From Mesorhizobium sp. WSM4313 (lineage in GTDB: Bacteria; Pseudomonadota; Alphaproteobacteria; Rhizobiales; Rhizobiaceae), in contig NZ_NSFT01000002.1 in NCBI RefSeq assembly GCF_002294725.1, positions 248,001 through 312,000 on the forward strand: 64,000 nt of DNA, read 5' to 3'. Below are positions 25,943-35,320 of the stretch, piece after piece; the first letter of the stretch is position 1, and every line of letters begins with the position of its first letter. The position numbers and the translations under genes were made by a program. The notes beneath the pieces are model-generated. The model was not told where the DNA came from. It saw only the letters and a list, made by a program, of their open reading frames with translations, and ran no database searches.

Positions 25943-26313
25943 GGCATCTCCCGCATCTCGTGGAGCCCGGGCATCATGTTGGCGTTGAGGTGGTACATCA
26001 CCCAGAGCGAGCCGCTCAGCACGATGACGACGAGAACCACCGTGAAGATGAGCGCCAGCATCGACCATCCGCCTTCCGAGGCGGGGTTCATATGCAGGAA
26101 GAAGACCATGTGCACCACGATTTGTACCACCGCGAAGGCCATGATGATGATGGCCGCGGCCTGCTTGTTGTCCATGGCGCCGGTCATGACCATCCAGAAC
26201 GGGATGGCGGTGAGGATCACTGACAGGACGAAGCCGATCAGGTAGCCCCTCAGCGAGCCGTGCGCGGCGCCGCCATGGGTACGGTCGCGATCGGCATGAT
26301 CATGAGCGCTCAT
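25939..26313 (-). CDS. cyoD: Cytochrome bo3 ubiquinol oxidase subunit IV, CyoD
   Basis: The protein has 124 residues: a His-rich N-terminus then three membrane helices (GYLIGFVLSVILTAIPFW, AIIIMAFAVVQIVVHMVFF and a third near IFTVVLVVIVLSG). The pattern fits COX4/CyoD, a small subunit needed for assembly. Its ATG overlaps the cyoC stop. Confidence 0.9.
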   Translation of the reverse strand: MSAHDHADRDRTHGGAAHGSLRGYLIGFVLSVILTAIPFWMVMTGAMDNKQAAAIIIMAFAVVQIVVHMVFFLHMNPASEGGWSMLALIFTVVLVVIVLSGSLWVMYHLNANMMPGLHEMREMP

Positions 26314-26936
26314 CTGAGCATCCCCATCAGATAGACAAAGGTGAAGACGCCGATCCAGACGACGTCGAGGAAGTGCCAGAACATCGAGAGGCACATCAGC
26401 CGGCGGCGGTTGGCCTCGATGAGGCCGTGTCGCGCGACCTGCACCATCAGCGTCACCATCCAGACGATGCCGAAGGTGACATGCAGGCCGTGCGTGCCGA
26501 CCAGGGTGAAGAAGGACGACAGGAAGGCGCTGCGCTGCGGGGTCGCGCCTTCCTGGATCATGTGCGCGAATTCGGATAGCTCGATGGAGAGGAACGCCAG
26601 GCCGAACAGCATGGTCACCGCGAGCCAGGCCTGCGTCGCGCCGACACGGCCCTTGTCCATGGTCAGCATGGCAAAGCCATAGGTGATCGAGGACAAGAGC
26701 AGCATGGTGGTGTTGACCGCCACCAGACCGAGATCGAACAGATCCTTCGGCGCCGGACCCGCCGCGTAATTGCCGCCGAGCACGCCATAGGCCGCGAACA
26801 GCATGGCGAAGATCAGGCAGTCGCTCATCAGGTAGAGCCAGAAGCCGAGCATGGTGCTGCCGCCTTCGGCGTGCGCGTGCTCTTCTTCCAGGTGGAAGAC
26901 CGGTTCCGCGACGGCCGTGATCGCGCTCGATGCCAT
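26310..26936 (-). CDS. cyoC: Cytochrome bo3 ubiquinol oxidase subunit III, CyoC
   Basis: The protein has 208 residues and five membrane helices of the COX3 family, with LGFWLYLMSDCLIFAMLFA and HGLHVTFGIVWMVT. ATG 26936 is preceded by TAGGA; a TTG at 26942 is also in frame. It follows cyoB by nine bases. Confidence 0.92.
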   Translation of the reverse strand: MASSAITAVAEPVFHLEEEHAHAEGGSTMLGFWLYLMSDCLIFAMLFAAYGVLGGNYAAGPAPKDLFDLGLVAVNTTMLLLSSITYGFAMLTMDKGRVGATQAWLAVTMLFGLAFLSIELSEFAHMIQEGATPQRSAFLSSFFTLVGTHGLHVTFGIVWMVTLMVQVARHGLIEANRRRLMCLSMFWHFLDVVWIGVFTFVYLMGMLR

Positions 26937-26945
26937 GCTCAATTC

Positions 26946-28943
26946 CTAGCCCTGGGCGGCGAGGAGCGTCGTCCTCGCCTCTTCGGTTTGCGTGACCTCG
27001 GCAGCCGAGATGTCGAAGTCGCGGTGGTAGTTGAACGTGTGGCCGATCGCGGTTGCGATGAGGCAGACGAAGCTCAGCGCCGCCAGCCACCAGATGTACC
27101 AGATCAGGCCGAAGCCGAGCGCGACGCTGAACACCGCCAGGACGACGCCGGTGCCGGTGTTGCTCGGCATGTGGATCGGTTTGAATCCGGACAGCGGGCG
27201 CCGGTAGCCGGCCTTCTTCATGTCGAACCAGGCGTCGTTGTCGCGAATGACTGGCGTGAAGGCGAAATTGTAGGCCGGCGGCGGCGAGGAGGTCGACCAT
27301 TCGAGGGTGCGGCCATCCCAGGGATCGCCGGTGTGATCGGCCAGCGCTTTGCGCTTGCGGATGGAGACGAAGATCTGGACCAGGAAGGCGGCGATGCCGC
27401 AGGCGATCAGCACCGCGCCGAAAGCGGCTATCACGAACCATATCTGCAGCGAGGGATCGTCGAAGACGCGCATGCGGCGGGTCACGCCCATCAGGCCGAG
27501 GATATAGAGCGGCATGAAGGCGAGCCAGAAGCCGAGCACCCAGCACCAGAACGAGACCTTGCCCCAGAACGGATCGAGCTTAAAGCCGAAGGCCTTGGGC
27601 CACCAATAGGCGATGCCGGCGAACAGGCCGAACAGCACGCCGCCGATGATGACGTTGTGGAAATGCGCGATCAGGAACAGGCTGTTGTGCAGCACGAAGT
27701 CGGCCGGAGGCACGGCAAGCAGCACGCCGGTCATGCCGCCAACGACGAAGGTGAGCATGAAGGCCACCGTCCACATCATCGGCAATTCGAAGCGGATGCG
27801 GCCGCGATACATGGTGAACAGCCAGTTGAATATCTTCGCCCCGGTCGGGATCGAGATGATCATCGTGGTGATGCCGAAGAAGGAATTGACACTGGCGCCG
27901 GAGCCCATGGTGAAGAAGTGGTGCAGCCAGACGAGATAGGACAGGATGGTGATGACTATCGTGGCGTAGACCATCGAGGTGTAGCCGAACAGGCGCTTGC
28001 CGGAGAAGGTCGAGGTGACCTCGGAGAAGACGCCGAACAGCGGCAGGATAAGGATGTAGACCTCCGGGTGACCCCATATCCAGATGAGGTTCACATACAT
28101 CATCGGATTGCCGCCGAAATCGTTGGTGAAGAAGTTGGTGCCGACATAGCGGTCGAGCGCAAGCAGCGTCAGCACCGCCGTCAGCACCGGGAAGGACGCG
28201 ACGATCAGCACGTTGGTGCAGAGCGAGGTCCAGGTGAAGACGGGCATGCGCATCATGGTCATGCCTGGGGCGCGCATCTTGATGATGGTGCAGATCAGGT
28301 TGATGCCGGACAATGTCGTGCCGACGCCGGCGACCTGCAGCGCCCAGATGTAGTAATCGACGCCGACGTCGGGACTGTAATTGATGCCGGAGAGCGGCGG
28401 ATAGGCCAGCCAGCCGGTGCGAGCGAACTCGCCGACGAACAGCGAGGCCATGACCAGGATCGCGCCGCCGACCGTCATCCAGAAGCTGAAATTGTTGAGG
28501 AAAGGGAACGAGACGTCGCGCGCGCCGATCTGCAGCGGCACGACGAAGTTCATCAGCCCGGTGACGAAAGGCATCGCCACGAAGAAGATCATGATCACGC
28601 CATGGGCGGTAAAGATCTGGTCGTAGTGATGAGCGTTGAGGTAACCCTCGGAACCGTTGAAGGCGATGGCCTGCTGCAGGCGCATCATGATGGCGTCGGA
28701 GAAGCCGCGCAGCAGCATGACGAGGCCGAGCGCCATGTACATGATGCCGATCTTCTTGTGGTCGACGCTGGTGAACCACTCGCGCCACAGATAACCCCAA
28801 AGCTTGAAATAGGTGACCGCGCCGAGCACCGCGAGGCCGCCCAACGCCACGACGACGAAGGTGACGACGACGATCGGCTCGTGCAGCGGCAGCGACTCCA
28901 GAGTGAGGCGGCCGAAGATGAATTTGGTCAGCGACTCAGGCAT
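26946..28943 (-). CDS. cyoB: Cytochrome bo3 ubiquinol oxidase subunit I, CyoB
   Basis: The protein has 665 residues, the usual length. It contains the heme and copper ligands of heme-copper oxidases: His in [15 protein letters not shown], the cross-linked [10 protein letters not shown], the His pair in WLHHFFTMG and [13 protein letters not shown]. It reduces oxygen to water and pumps protons using ubiquinol. ATG 28943 lies ten bases after the cyoA stop. Confidence 0.95.
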   Translation of the reverse strand: MPESLTKFIFGRLTLESLPLHEPIVVVTFVVVALGGLAVLGAVTYFKLWGYLWREWFTSVDHKKIGIMYMALGLVMLLRGFSDAIMMRLQQAIAFNGSEGYLNAHHYDQIFTAHGVIMIFFVAMPFVTGLMNFVVPLQIGARDVSFPFLNNFSFWMTVGGAILVMASLFVGEFARTGWLAYPPLSGINYSPDVGVDYYIWALQVAGVGTTLSGINLICTIIKMRAPGMTMMRMPVFTWTSLCTNVLIVASFPVLTAVLTLLALDRYVGTNFFTNDFGGNPMMYVNLIWIWGHPEVYILILPLFGVFSEVTSTFSGKRLFGYTSMVYATIVITILSYLVWLHHFFTMGSGASVNSFFGITTMIISIPTGAKIFNWLFTMYRGRIRFELPMMWTVAFMLTFVVGGMTGVLLAVPPADFVLHNSLFLIAHFHNVIIGGVLFGLFAGIAYWWPKAFGFKLDPFWGKVSFWCWVLGFWLAFMPLYILGLMGVTRRMRVFDDPSLQIWFVIAAFGAVLIACGIAAFLVQIFVSIRKRKALADHTGDPWDGRTLEWSTSSPPPAYNFAFTPVIRDNDAWFDMKKAGYRRPLSGFKPIHMPSNTGTGVVLAVFSVALGFGLIWYIWWLAALSFVCLIATAIGHTFNYHRDFDISAAEVTQTEEARTTLLAAQG

Positions 28944-28953
28944 CCGCCATCCC

Positions 28954-30132
28954 TCACAATTCGAAGCGCAGCAGGCCGAGCGACGGGGTCCCGGCATCGG
29001 CGCGGCGGCTGCCGGCCCCTGGACTGAGCCCTGCCCCGCGCAGCGGGGAAAGATCGCGCATTGGCCAGTATTTCGCGCCGGCATCGCGGGCCGAGCGCGA
29101 GGCGGCGGCTGCTTCCTCCGCCGTGCAGATGCTGGCGACATAGGACGGATCGTTGCCGAACACCGCGCCGCGCCGGGCAAGCTTGTCATATTGCAGCGGC
29201 AAGGTGTTGCGCACGCCGGCCAGCCCAAGGCCGCCCTTGGCGTCGATCGACATCATCTCGTTCATGCACATCTTGCCGCGCTCGACGCACAGATTGAGGA
29301 TCGCGCCATAGAGGTCGGGATCGACGGAGGCATAGTGGCGGACCGGCTCGTTCTCGCTCGGACGCTCGAGCTCGAGATAGGTCTCGCGGCTGAGCGTAGC
29401 CTGCGCGCCTTTGGTCTGCGTCACCCACTCACCGAACGCCTGATCGGAGAGCCCGTGGAACGCAAAGCGCATGCCGGAGAAGCCGGCGCCGCTGTAGTTG
29501 GCCGAGAAGCCGGAATAGGTGCCCGGACGGTTGATGACCGCGTGCAGCTTCGTCTCCATGGCGGGCATGGCGTAGATCTGTCCGGCAAGGGCCGGAATGT
29601 AGAAGGAGTTCATCACCGTCGAGGAGGTGATGCGGAAATCGATCGGCTGGTTGATCGGCGCCGCCAGCTCGTTGACGGAGGCAATGCCGTAATCCGGATA
29701 GATGAAGAGCCATTTCCAATCCAGCGCGACGACGTCGACCCTGAGCGGCTTGTGGTTCTGGGTGACCGGCTGTCCTGGTTCGATCCGGTCGATGCGCCGG
29801 TAGGGATCGAGCAGATGGGAGCCGAGCCAGGTGAGCGCGCCGAGGCAGATGATGACGAGCAGGGGTGCCGCCCAGATCACCAGCTCCAGCTTGGTCGAAT
29901 GGTCCCAGTCCGGCGTGTAGATCGCCGTGGTGCTGGATTGCCGGTAGCGCCAGGCGAACAGCACGGTCAGCGCCATGACCGGCAGGATGATGATGAGCAT
30001 CAGCAGGGTCGAGACGACGAGCAGGTCGCGCTGCTGCGCTGCCACGTCGCCCGCGGGCGCCAGCACGACCAGGTCGCAGCCGCTCAGCAGCACGGCGAGC
30101 GGAAAAAGAAGCAAGGCTCCGGATCGTCTCAT
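28954..30132 (-). CDS. cyoA: Cytochrome bo3 ubiquinol oxidase subunit II, CyoA
   Basis: The protein has 392 residues. It begins with a lipoprotein signal (LAVLLSGC), then two membrane helices and a cupredoxin domain ([18 protein letters not shown]). The CuA ligands are absent, as expected for quinol oxidases. The C-terminal extension beyond about residue 330 is Ala/Gly/Arg-rich and longer than in Escherichia coli. ATG 30132 follows GAGGG. It is the first gene of the leftward cyoABCD-surf1-actSR run. Confidence 0.93.
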   Translation of the reverse strand: MRRSGALLLFPLAVLLSGCDLVVLAPAGDVAAQQRDLLVVSTLLMLIIILPVMALTVLFAWRYRQSSTTAIYTPDWDHSTKLELVIWAAPLLVIICLGALTWLGSHLLDPYRRIDRIEPGQPVTQNHKPLRVDVVALDWKWLFIYPDYGIASVNELAAPINQPIDFRITSSTVMNSFYIPALAGQIYAMPAMETKLHAVINRPGTYSGFSANYSGAGFSGMRFAFHGLSDQAFGEWVTQTKGAQATLSRETYLELERPSENEPVRHYASVDPDLYGAILNLCVERGKMCMNEMMSIDAKGGLGLAGVRNTLPLQYDKLARRGAVFGNDPSYVASICTAEEAAAASRSARDAGAKYWPMRDLSPLRGAGLSPGAGSRRADAGTPSLGLLRFEL

Positions 30133-30222
30133 CAAACGCTGCCCTCTATGGCCCTGCAGCAGGATCTCTGCAGGTTGCGATGCGATATGGACCAACGGCT
30201 ACTGCCGCAGGCACAGCGACGA

Positions 30223-30243
30223 CATTGGACAATTTGTCCAATG
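30223..30243. promoter_or_regulatory. Perfect 9+9 palindrome between cyoA and the MFS gene
   Basis: CATTGGACA, a three-base ATT spacer, and TGTCCAATG form a perfect inverted repeat. It lies 90 bases upstream of the cyoA start and 112 upstream of the divergent MFS start, a typical operator position. It does not match the FNR box TTGAT-N4-ATCAA. The cognate regulator is unknown to me. Confidence 0.65.
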
Positions 30244-30355
30244 CCCAGCCGGTATGGCTTTCGCGAAAGTGTGCACGCATAATTGGATGACGACAACATA
30301 GCGTCGGGACGACGACAATCGCGTTCCGAAGTTGAGTTTGGTGACGACGGAAACG

Positions 30356-31666
30356 ATGGCTGAAACTTCGACTTCCGAAACGGACAGCAGGCTGATCGGC
30401 TCGCATCACGGCCAGGTCAGCGCTGGCGATATCGCGGTCGGCGTGATCATCGGCAGGACGTCGGAATTCTTCGATTTCTTCGTCTATGCGATCGCTTCCG
30501 TGATCGTGTTCCCCAAGCTTGTGTTCCCAACCCACGACCCGCTGGTCGGAACGCTCTACTCCTTCGCCATCTTCGCGCTGGCCTTCATCGCGCGCCCGTT
30601 CGGCACCGTGCTGTTCATGGCGATCGACCGCGCCTATGGCCGCGGCGCCAAGCTGACGATCGCGCTGTTCCTGCTCGGCACCTCGACGGTCGCCATGGCG
30701 TTCCTGCCCTCCTATGAGGACGTCGGCACGGTCGCCGCCTGGCTGCTGTCGCTCACCCGCTTCCTGCAGGGCCTGGCGCTCGGCGGGACATGGGACGGAT
30801 TGCCCTCCCTCCTGGCGCTGAATGCGCCGCAGAACCGGCGCGGCATCTATGCGATGATCCCGCAGCTCGGCGCGCCGATCGGGCTCATCGTGGCAAGCTC
30901 GCTGTTTGCCTTCTTCGTCGCCAACCTCTCGGCCGACGACTTCTTCGCCTGGGGCTGGCGCTATCCCTTCTTCGTCGCCTTCGCCATCAACGTCGTGGCG
31001 CTGTTTGCCAGGCTGCGCATCGTGGTCACGCCCGAATTCTCAAAACTCTACGAGAGCGGCGACCTGCAGCCGACGCGCATCAGGGAGATGGTCCGGACGG
31101 AAGGACGCAACGTCGTCGTCGGCGCCTTCGCGCCGCTGGCGAGCTTCGCCCTGTTCCATATGGTGACGGTGTTCCCGCTGTCCTGGGTGTTCCTGTTCAC
31201 CAATGAGGGTCCGGAACGTTTCCTGGTCATCGAAGTGGTGAGCGCGCTGTTTGGCATCGCGGCGATCGTTGCATCGGGTCCGCTGGCCGACCGTGTCGGA
31301 CGCCGCGCCCTGCTCGGCGGCGGCGCCGTCGCCATCGCGGCCTTCAGCGGCTTTGCCCCACAACTTCTCAACGGCGGCACCGTCGGCGAGACGGTGTTCA
31401 TGGTGCTCGGCTTCATCCTGCTGGGCTTGAGCTTCGGGCAATCCTCAGGCGTCGTCGCATCGAGCTTCTCGCGCCAGCACCGCTATACCGGCTCGGCGGT
31501 GACATCGGACCTGGCCTGGATGTTCGGCGCCGGCTTCGCGCCGCTCGCGGCGCTGCTCCTGGCCGGCAATTTCGGCCTCATCGCCGCCGGCGCCTATCTG
31601 CTTTCGGGCGCCGCCTGCACGCTGATCGCGCTTTGGATCGACAGGCAGGCACGCCGGGCCGACTGA
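30356..31666 (+). CDS. MFS transporter, metabolite:H+ symporter type
   Basis: The protein has 436 residues and about 12 membrane segments. EFFDFFVYAIASVIVFP and the loop FIARPFGTVLFMAIDRAYGR place it near the MHS (ProP/ShiA-like) branch of the major facilitator superfamily. The substrate cannot be told from sequence; organic acids, betaines or shikimate are typical. ATG 30356 follows ACGGAA; a TTG at 30332 is in frame. It is divergent from cyoA across a shared palindrome. Confidence 0.85.
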   Translation: MAETSTSETDSRLIGSHHGQVSAGDIAVGVIIGRTSEFFDFFVYAIASVIVFPKLVFPTHDPLVGTLYSFAIFALAFIARPFGTVLFMAIDRAYGRGAKLTIALFLLGTSTVAMAFLPSYEDVGTVAAWLLSLTRFLQGLALGGTWDGLPSLLALNAPQNRRGIYAMIPQLGAPIGLIVASSLFAFFVANLSADDFFAWGWRYPFFVAFAINVVALFARLRIVVTPEFSKLYESGDLQPTRIREMVRTEGRNVVVGAFAPLASFALFHMVTVFPLSWVFLFTNEGPERFLVIEVVSALFGIAAIVASGPLADRVGRRALLGGGAVAIAAFSGFAPQLLNGGTVGETVFMVLGFILLGLSFGQSSGVVASSFSRQHRYTGSAVTSDLAWMFGAGFAPLAALLLAGNFGLIAAGAYLLSGAACTLIALWIDRQARRAD

Positions 31667-31711
31667 ACGAGCGGCGAGCTCGGATAGTCGCCGCTCTATC
31701 CCTTTGTTTTT

Positions 31712-31785
31712 GAGGCAGTTCCAGACGGAAGGTTACGGCGAAGGCGCCGAACTCAACCGCTCACACTTTTCCTGGAATTGCTCTG
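31712..31785. repeat. Rhizobial GCAGTTCCAGACGGAA / TTTTCCTGGAATTGC imperfect palindrome
   Basis: The outer arms (31715-31730 and about 31767-31782) pair imperfectly and enclose a GGTTACGGCG centre. A degraded copy lies at about 8408-8463. Such units are common between rhizobial genes. Confidence 0.65.
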
Positions 31786-31793
31786 ACCTGCAA

Positions 31794-32813
31794 TCAGACC
31801 TGGTAGAAATCCCGATACCATTGCACGAAGCGCGGGACGCCGATCTCGATCGGGATCCTGGGCTTGAAGCCGATCACCGCCTCGAGCGATGCGACGTCGG
31901 CATAGGTCGCAGGCACATCGCCCGGCTGCAGCGGCATCAGGTTGCGGATTGCCTTGCGCCCGAGAGCGTCTTCCAGAACGTCGATCAGCCGGCTGAGCTC
32001 GACAGGCGAGCTGTCGCCGATGTTATGGATCCTGAACGGCGCGGTGCTCGTCGCGGGGTCCGGTGCAGCGCTTGTCCAATCGGGATTGGGCGTCGCTGGA
32101 TGCTGCATGACGCGGGCCACCCCCTCGACGATATCGTCGATGTAGGTGAAGTCCCGCTGCATGTTGCCATGGTTGAAGACATCGATCGGCTGACCGGCGA
32201 GGATGGCCTTGGTGAAGATGAACAAGGCCATGTCGGGCCGTCCCCACGGACCGTAGACGGTGAAGAAGCGCAGGCCCGTCGTCGGCAGCCCGAACAGATG
32301 GCTGTAGGTGTGGGCCATCAGCTCGTTTGCCTTCTTGCTGGCGGCATAGAGACTGAGGGGATGGTCGGCGGAATCATGCACGGAGAACGGCATGCGCGTG
32401 CTGCCGCCATAGATCGAGCTTGACGACGCATAGACGAGATGGCCGACCGAGGCCTGCCGGCACCCCTCCAGGATGTTGAGGAAGCCGTTGAGATTGCTTT
32501 GCGCATAGAGATGCGGATTGACCAGCGAGTAGCGGACGCCCGCCTGCGCGGCGAGGTTGACGACGATCTGCGGCGCGACCGACGCAAAGACCCCCGAGAT
32601 GCCATCGCGGTCGGCGAGATCGACATGCTCGAAATGAAAGTCTGGAAACGCCTTCAGCCGCTCGAGCCGCGCCTGCTTCAAGGTGACGTCGTAATACTCG
32701 TTCATGGAATCGAGGCCGACAACCTGCCGGCCTTCGGCAAGCAGCCTCTGGCAAAGGTGAAAACCTATGAAGCCGGCTGCGCCGGTGATCAGGATCGGCC
32801 TGCTCGACGTCAA
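31794..32813 (-). CDS. NAD-dependent sugar epimerase, probable UDP-glucuronate 4-epimerase
   Basis: The protein has 339 residues, an extended short-chain dehydrogenase: NAD-binding ITGAAGFIGFHL, catalytic Ser in YASSSSIYG and Tyr-Lys in YAASKKANE. TVYGPWGRPDMALFIFTKAI is typical of the UDP-glucuronate 4-epimerase (LpsL/CapI) group, which supplies UDP-galacturonate for lipopolysaccharide. The start is a TTG at 32813 with AGGGG seven bases before it; the nearby ATG at 32818 is out of frame. Confidence 0.85.
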   Translation of the reverse strand: MTSSRPILITGAAGFIGFHLCQRLLAEGRQVVGLDSMNEYYDVTLKQARLERLKAFPDFHFEHVDLADRDGISGVFASVAPQIVVNLAAQAGVRYSLVNPHLYAQSNLNGFLNILEGCRQASVGHLVYASSSSIYGGSTRMPFSVHDSADHPLSLYAASKKANELMAHTYSHLFGLPTTGLRFFTVYGPWGRPDMALFIFTKAILAGQPIDVFNHGNMQRDFTYIDDIVEGVARVMQHPATPNPDWTSAAPDPATSTAPFRIHNIGDSSPVELSRLIDVLEDALGRKAIRNLMPLQPGDVPATYADVASLEAVIGFKPRIPIEIGVPRFVQWYRDFYQV

Positions 32814-33165
32814 TGCATACCCCTAACGCTGCAGTCAGACCTTGTAGGCCATTGAGAACCTGCGCCTTTTATGGCAGGGCTGCAATGAATTCAACGATGC
32901 GCTTTCTCTCGCCGTCGTCGCCAGCGTGAGGCCAGCGGCAAGATCGGCCGCCAGCCAGACGTCCGTATTGCGAACGCGCACGCAGCTGCCGCCGGGGTCC
33001 GACAGCGGAAAGCTATCTCAAGCCAACGCTGATATGCGAGCGTGATCAGCGGTCGGGCACTTCCGTGCGGAATACGATTGCGCGCACACCGCGGATCGGG
33101 AACTTGATTTTCTTGGTGATCCCTGTTGCTTGGGGCAAACTGCTGGCGGGCTGTCAGGAGGAGAA
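32814..33165. other. Gap of 352 bases without a supportable gene
   Basis: No complete gene is seen. On the minus strand a short frame reads KKIKFPIRGVRAIVFRTEVP and ends in a stop near 33043, which looks protein-like and may be the remnant of a lost gene. The 3' end of the gap holds the AGGAGG site of the next gene. Confidence 0.4.
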
Positions 33166-33606
33166 ATGAGAGCACGCGCGGCGACGGTCGGAGACCTGGA
33201 AGATGTTTTCCGCGGCCTGTCCAAGCGAATGTCGGACGAATATGTGGCGGCCGGCAAGGACAGCAAAAGCGCCTATGACAATCTGATGATGAACCTGAAG
33301 GAAGGCCGGGCGCATGCGCTCGTGCAGGACGACAGGACGGTGGCGATCATCGCCTGGCATGAGCACGCGGACGCCGCCGACACGCTCTTTGCCGCGCGGG
33401 AGGATTTCTTCAACGCCACGACGGTCCGCTTCTGCAAGCGCCACATCCGCCATGTCCAGGCGCTGGCCGGCAACCTTCCCGTCCATTCGCGCAGCTGGCT
33501 GAACAGGCCCGACGTCGCGAAATGGTTCCGCGTGATCGGCTATGTCGACCGAGGGCGCGAGAACGGCGCCACCTTGTTCGAGCTGCCGTCGGCCGCCAAT
33601 AGCTGA
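33166..33606 (+). CDS. Small protein of unknown function, possibly acetyltransferase-like
   Basis: The protein has 146 residues and is soluble. The layout (MRARAATVGDLEDVFRGLS, a central AIIAWHEH strand, a C-terminal WLNRPDVAKWFRVIGYV) resembles phage-type GNAT-like proteins that match the N-terminal pattern RPAT..D. No clear acetyl-CoA loop is visible, so this is weak. A strong AGGAGGAGAA site precedes ATG 33166, so it is probably translated well. Confidence 0.6.
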   Translation: MRARAATVGDLEDVFRGLSKRMSDEYVAAGKDSKSAYDNLMMNLKEGRAHALVQDDRTVAIIAWHEHADAADTLFAAREDFFNATTVRFCKRHIRHVQALAGNLPVHSRSWLNRPDVAKWFRVIGYVDRGRENGATLFELPSAANS

Positions 33607-33736
33607 CGGAAGCGAGGGCGATCCGTTACGGCGCCCCGAAAACGGGCGCTTGCGCGAAAATCCGATTGGAAAGATTGTACGCTCAGGCACCGGGCAACCC
33701 GGCACGCCGGATGGGGTTTGGCTGCTGGAAATCGGG

Positions 33737-34219
33737 ATGTTGCGCGTCTGCCTGGCCTTTGTCGCCATCGCTGCCCTGACGAGACCGTCAGGGGCGGAGC
33801 CGCGCGCGTCCCATCTTTTCGACCGACCCGGCCTCGCAGCGGCCTATTCGGGCCAATCCGATCTTATCACCGCATACACGACCGGCATGGCGCGTTACCG
33901 GCTTCAATATTCGGGCGCCGCGGCCCAAACCGGTTTAGCCGCGCCGCTCGAGCCTCGGCTGCTGCGGCCCGAATTCCAGCAGCGGACATGGCGTTCCTCG
34001 GATGGCAGCCTGCTGCAGGGCTTTGCCGGCAAGGGCGGTTTCCGGCTGACCACAGGCAACTGCGTGGCCCGCATCTGCATGGCCATCGAATGCAGCGACG
34101 CCGGCTGGCCGCTCTATGCCTGCAGCGACGGGCGCAAGCGCAAGATGTCGGTCAGCAACTTCGTGACGGCAACATTCGACGGCGTCTCCTATCGGCGGCT
34201 GAGCGCGCCGCAGGAGTGA
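33737..34219 (+). CDS. Exported protein of unknown function
   Basis: The protein has 160 residues with a signal peptide ending near RPSGAEP. The mature part has a Cys-rich C-terminal third (NCVARICMAIECSDAGWPLYAC), which may form disulfides in the periplasm. No family is recognised. ATG 33737 has GGAAATCG upstream. It follows the previous gene by 130 bases on the same strand. Confidence 0.55.
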   Translation: MLRVCLAFVAIAALTRPSGAEPRASHLFDRPGLAAAYSGQSDLITAYTTGMARYRLQYSGAAAQTGLAAPLEPRLLRPEFQQRTWRSSDGSLLQGFAGKGGFRLTTGNCVARICMAIECSDAGWPLYACSDGRKRKMSVSNFVTATFDGVSYRRLSAPQE

Positions 34220-34315
34220 AATTGGCGATCTGAACCGGGTAACACAGCCGCTTGCGCCCATCTCGCCAGGCGTGGCATCAGTTGCGCGTTTTTGAGACGT
34301 TCGAAGACAGAGATA

Positions 34316-35059
34316 GTGGCACGCCAACCCGACAGACGATCCATTGTCGCCAAAGTCAGTCTCGCCCGAGCGCTCTCCAAGCTTGGCTTCTGCTCGCGCA
34401 CGCAGGCCGAGCGTCTCGTCGTCGAGGGCCGCGTGCAGGTCAACGGAAAGACAGTGCGCGATGCCTTGCTGCGCATCGATCCCGACCGCGACCGCATCAC
34501 CGTCGACGGCGAGCGCGTCATTGCCGAGCGCAAGGTCTATCTGATGCTCAACAAACCGCGCGGGCTGGTCACCACCCGCGACGACCCGGAGGGCCGCGGA
34601 ACCGTCTATGACTGCCTGGGAGGGCTTGACCTGCCGTTCGTGTCGCCCGTGGGCCGCCTCGACAAGGCGAGCGAAGGGCTGCTTTTGCTGAGCAACGACA
34701 CGCGCTGGGCGAACGGCCTGCTCGACCCCGTCTCGCATGTCGCCAAGACCTATCACGTGCAGATCGCGGCCGCGCCCGACAAAGAAATGCTGGAGCGTTT
34801 TCGTCAGGGCGCCGTCGTCGACGGCGAGTTGCTCACCGCAAGCTCGATCGCGCTGTTGCGCAGCGGCGGGCGGACAGCCTGGCTGGAGATCGTGCTTGAC
34901 GAGGGACGCAACCGGCACATCCGCAGGCTACTCGCCGCTTTCGACATTGAGGTGCTGAGGCTGGTCAGGGTGGCGATCGGGCGGCTGCAGCTTGGCGAAC
35001 TGGCCAAGGGCAAGGCTCGGCATTTGACGGCCGAGGAGCTGGCGATGGTCAGAGTCTAG
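34316..35059 (+). CDS. rRNA pseudouridine synthase, RsuA/RluB/RluE family
   Basis: The protein has 247 residues: an N-terminal S4 RNA-binding domain ([20 protein letters not shown]) and the catalytic domain with the active Asp in [14 protein letters not shown] and the RsuA-type [16 protein letters not shown]. It isomerises a uridine in rRNA; which position cannot be told. A GTG at 34316 (VARQPDRR) is taken as start; a TTG at 34292 is also in frame. Confidence 0.85.
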   Translation: MARQPDRRSIVAKVSLARALSKLGFCSRTQAERLVVEGRVQVNGKTVRDALLRIDPDRDRITVDGERVIAERKVYLMLNKPRGLVTTRDDPEGRGTVYDCLGGLDLPFVSPVGRLDKASEGLLLLSNDTRWANGLLDPVSHVAKTYHVQIAAAPDKEMLERFRQGAVVDGELLTASSIALLRSGGRTAWLEIVLDEGRNRHIRRLLAAFDIEVLRLVRVAIGRLQLGELAKGKARHLTAEELAMVRV

Positions 35060-35066
35060 CGAAACG

Positions 35067-35273
35067 CCTCAGCTTCGTCATCCACGGGCGGAGCGGGAGC
35101 GAAGCGGACGCGCAGACCCGAGGATCCATTCCGTGACCTGGCGCAAAGGGTAAAGGCGGCGCAAGACAGGGGTCGCTCTGCACCGCGGCAACGCTCATTG
35201 GTAACGGAATGATTCTAGGGTCTGCGCCGCGTCGCTTCGCTCCTTGCTCCGCCCTAGAATGACGAGGCTGAGG
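35067..35273. repeat. Long intergenic palindromic repeat downstream of the pseudouridine synthase
   Basis: CCTCAGCTTCGTCAT at the left pairs with ATGACGAGGCTGAGG at the right with one mismatch. The inner halves GGGCGGAGCGGGAGCGAAGC and GCGTCGCTTCGCTCCTTGCT also pair. It is the third member of the family with 1164-1220 and 12675-12859. Here it lies between convergent genes and may act as a transcription end. Confidence 0.85.
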
Positions 35274-35320
35274 GTTTTCGCCTAATCTCCAGAGACGCCT
35301 GAGCTGCTATCGAGCTGCGG

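Noticed and set aside
26871..29027. A 718-codon open frame on the plus strand across the cyoB region, with other long antisense frames elsewhere (for example 2677-4065 and 35831-37270)
   Set aside because: They lie opposite clear genes with full family motifs, show Arg/Gly/Asp/His-rich composition typical of antisense frames in GC-rich DNA, and match no family.
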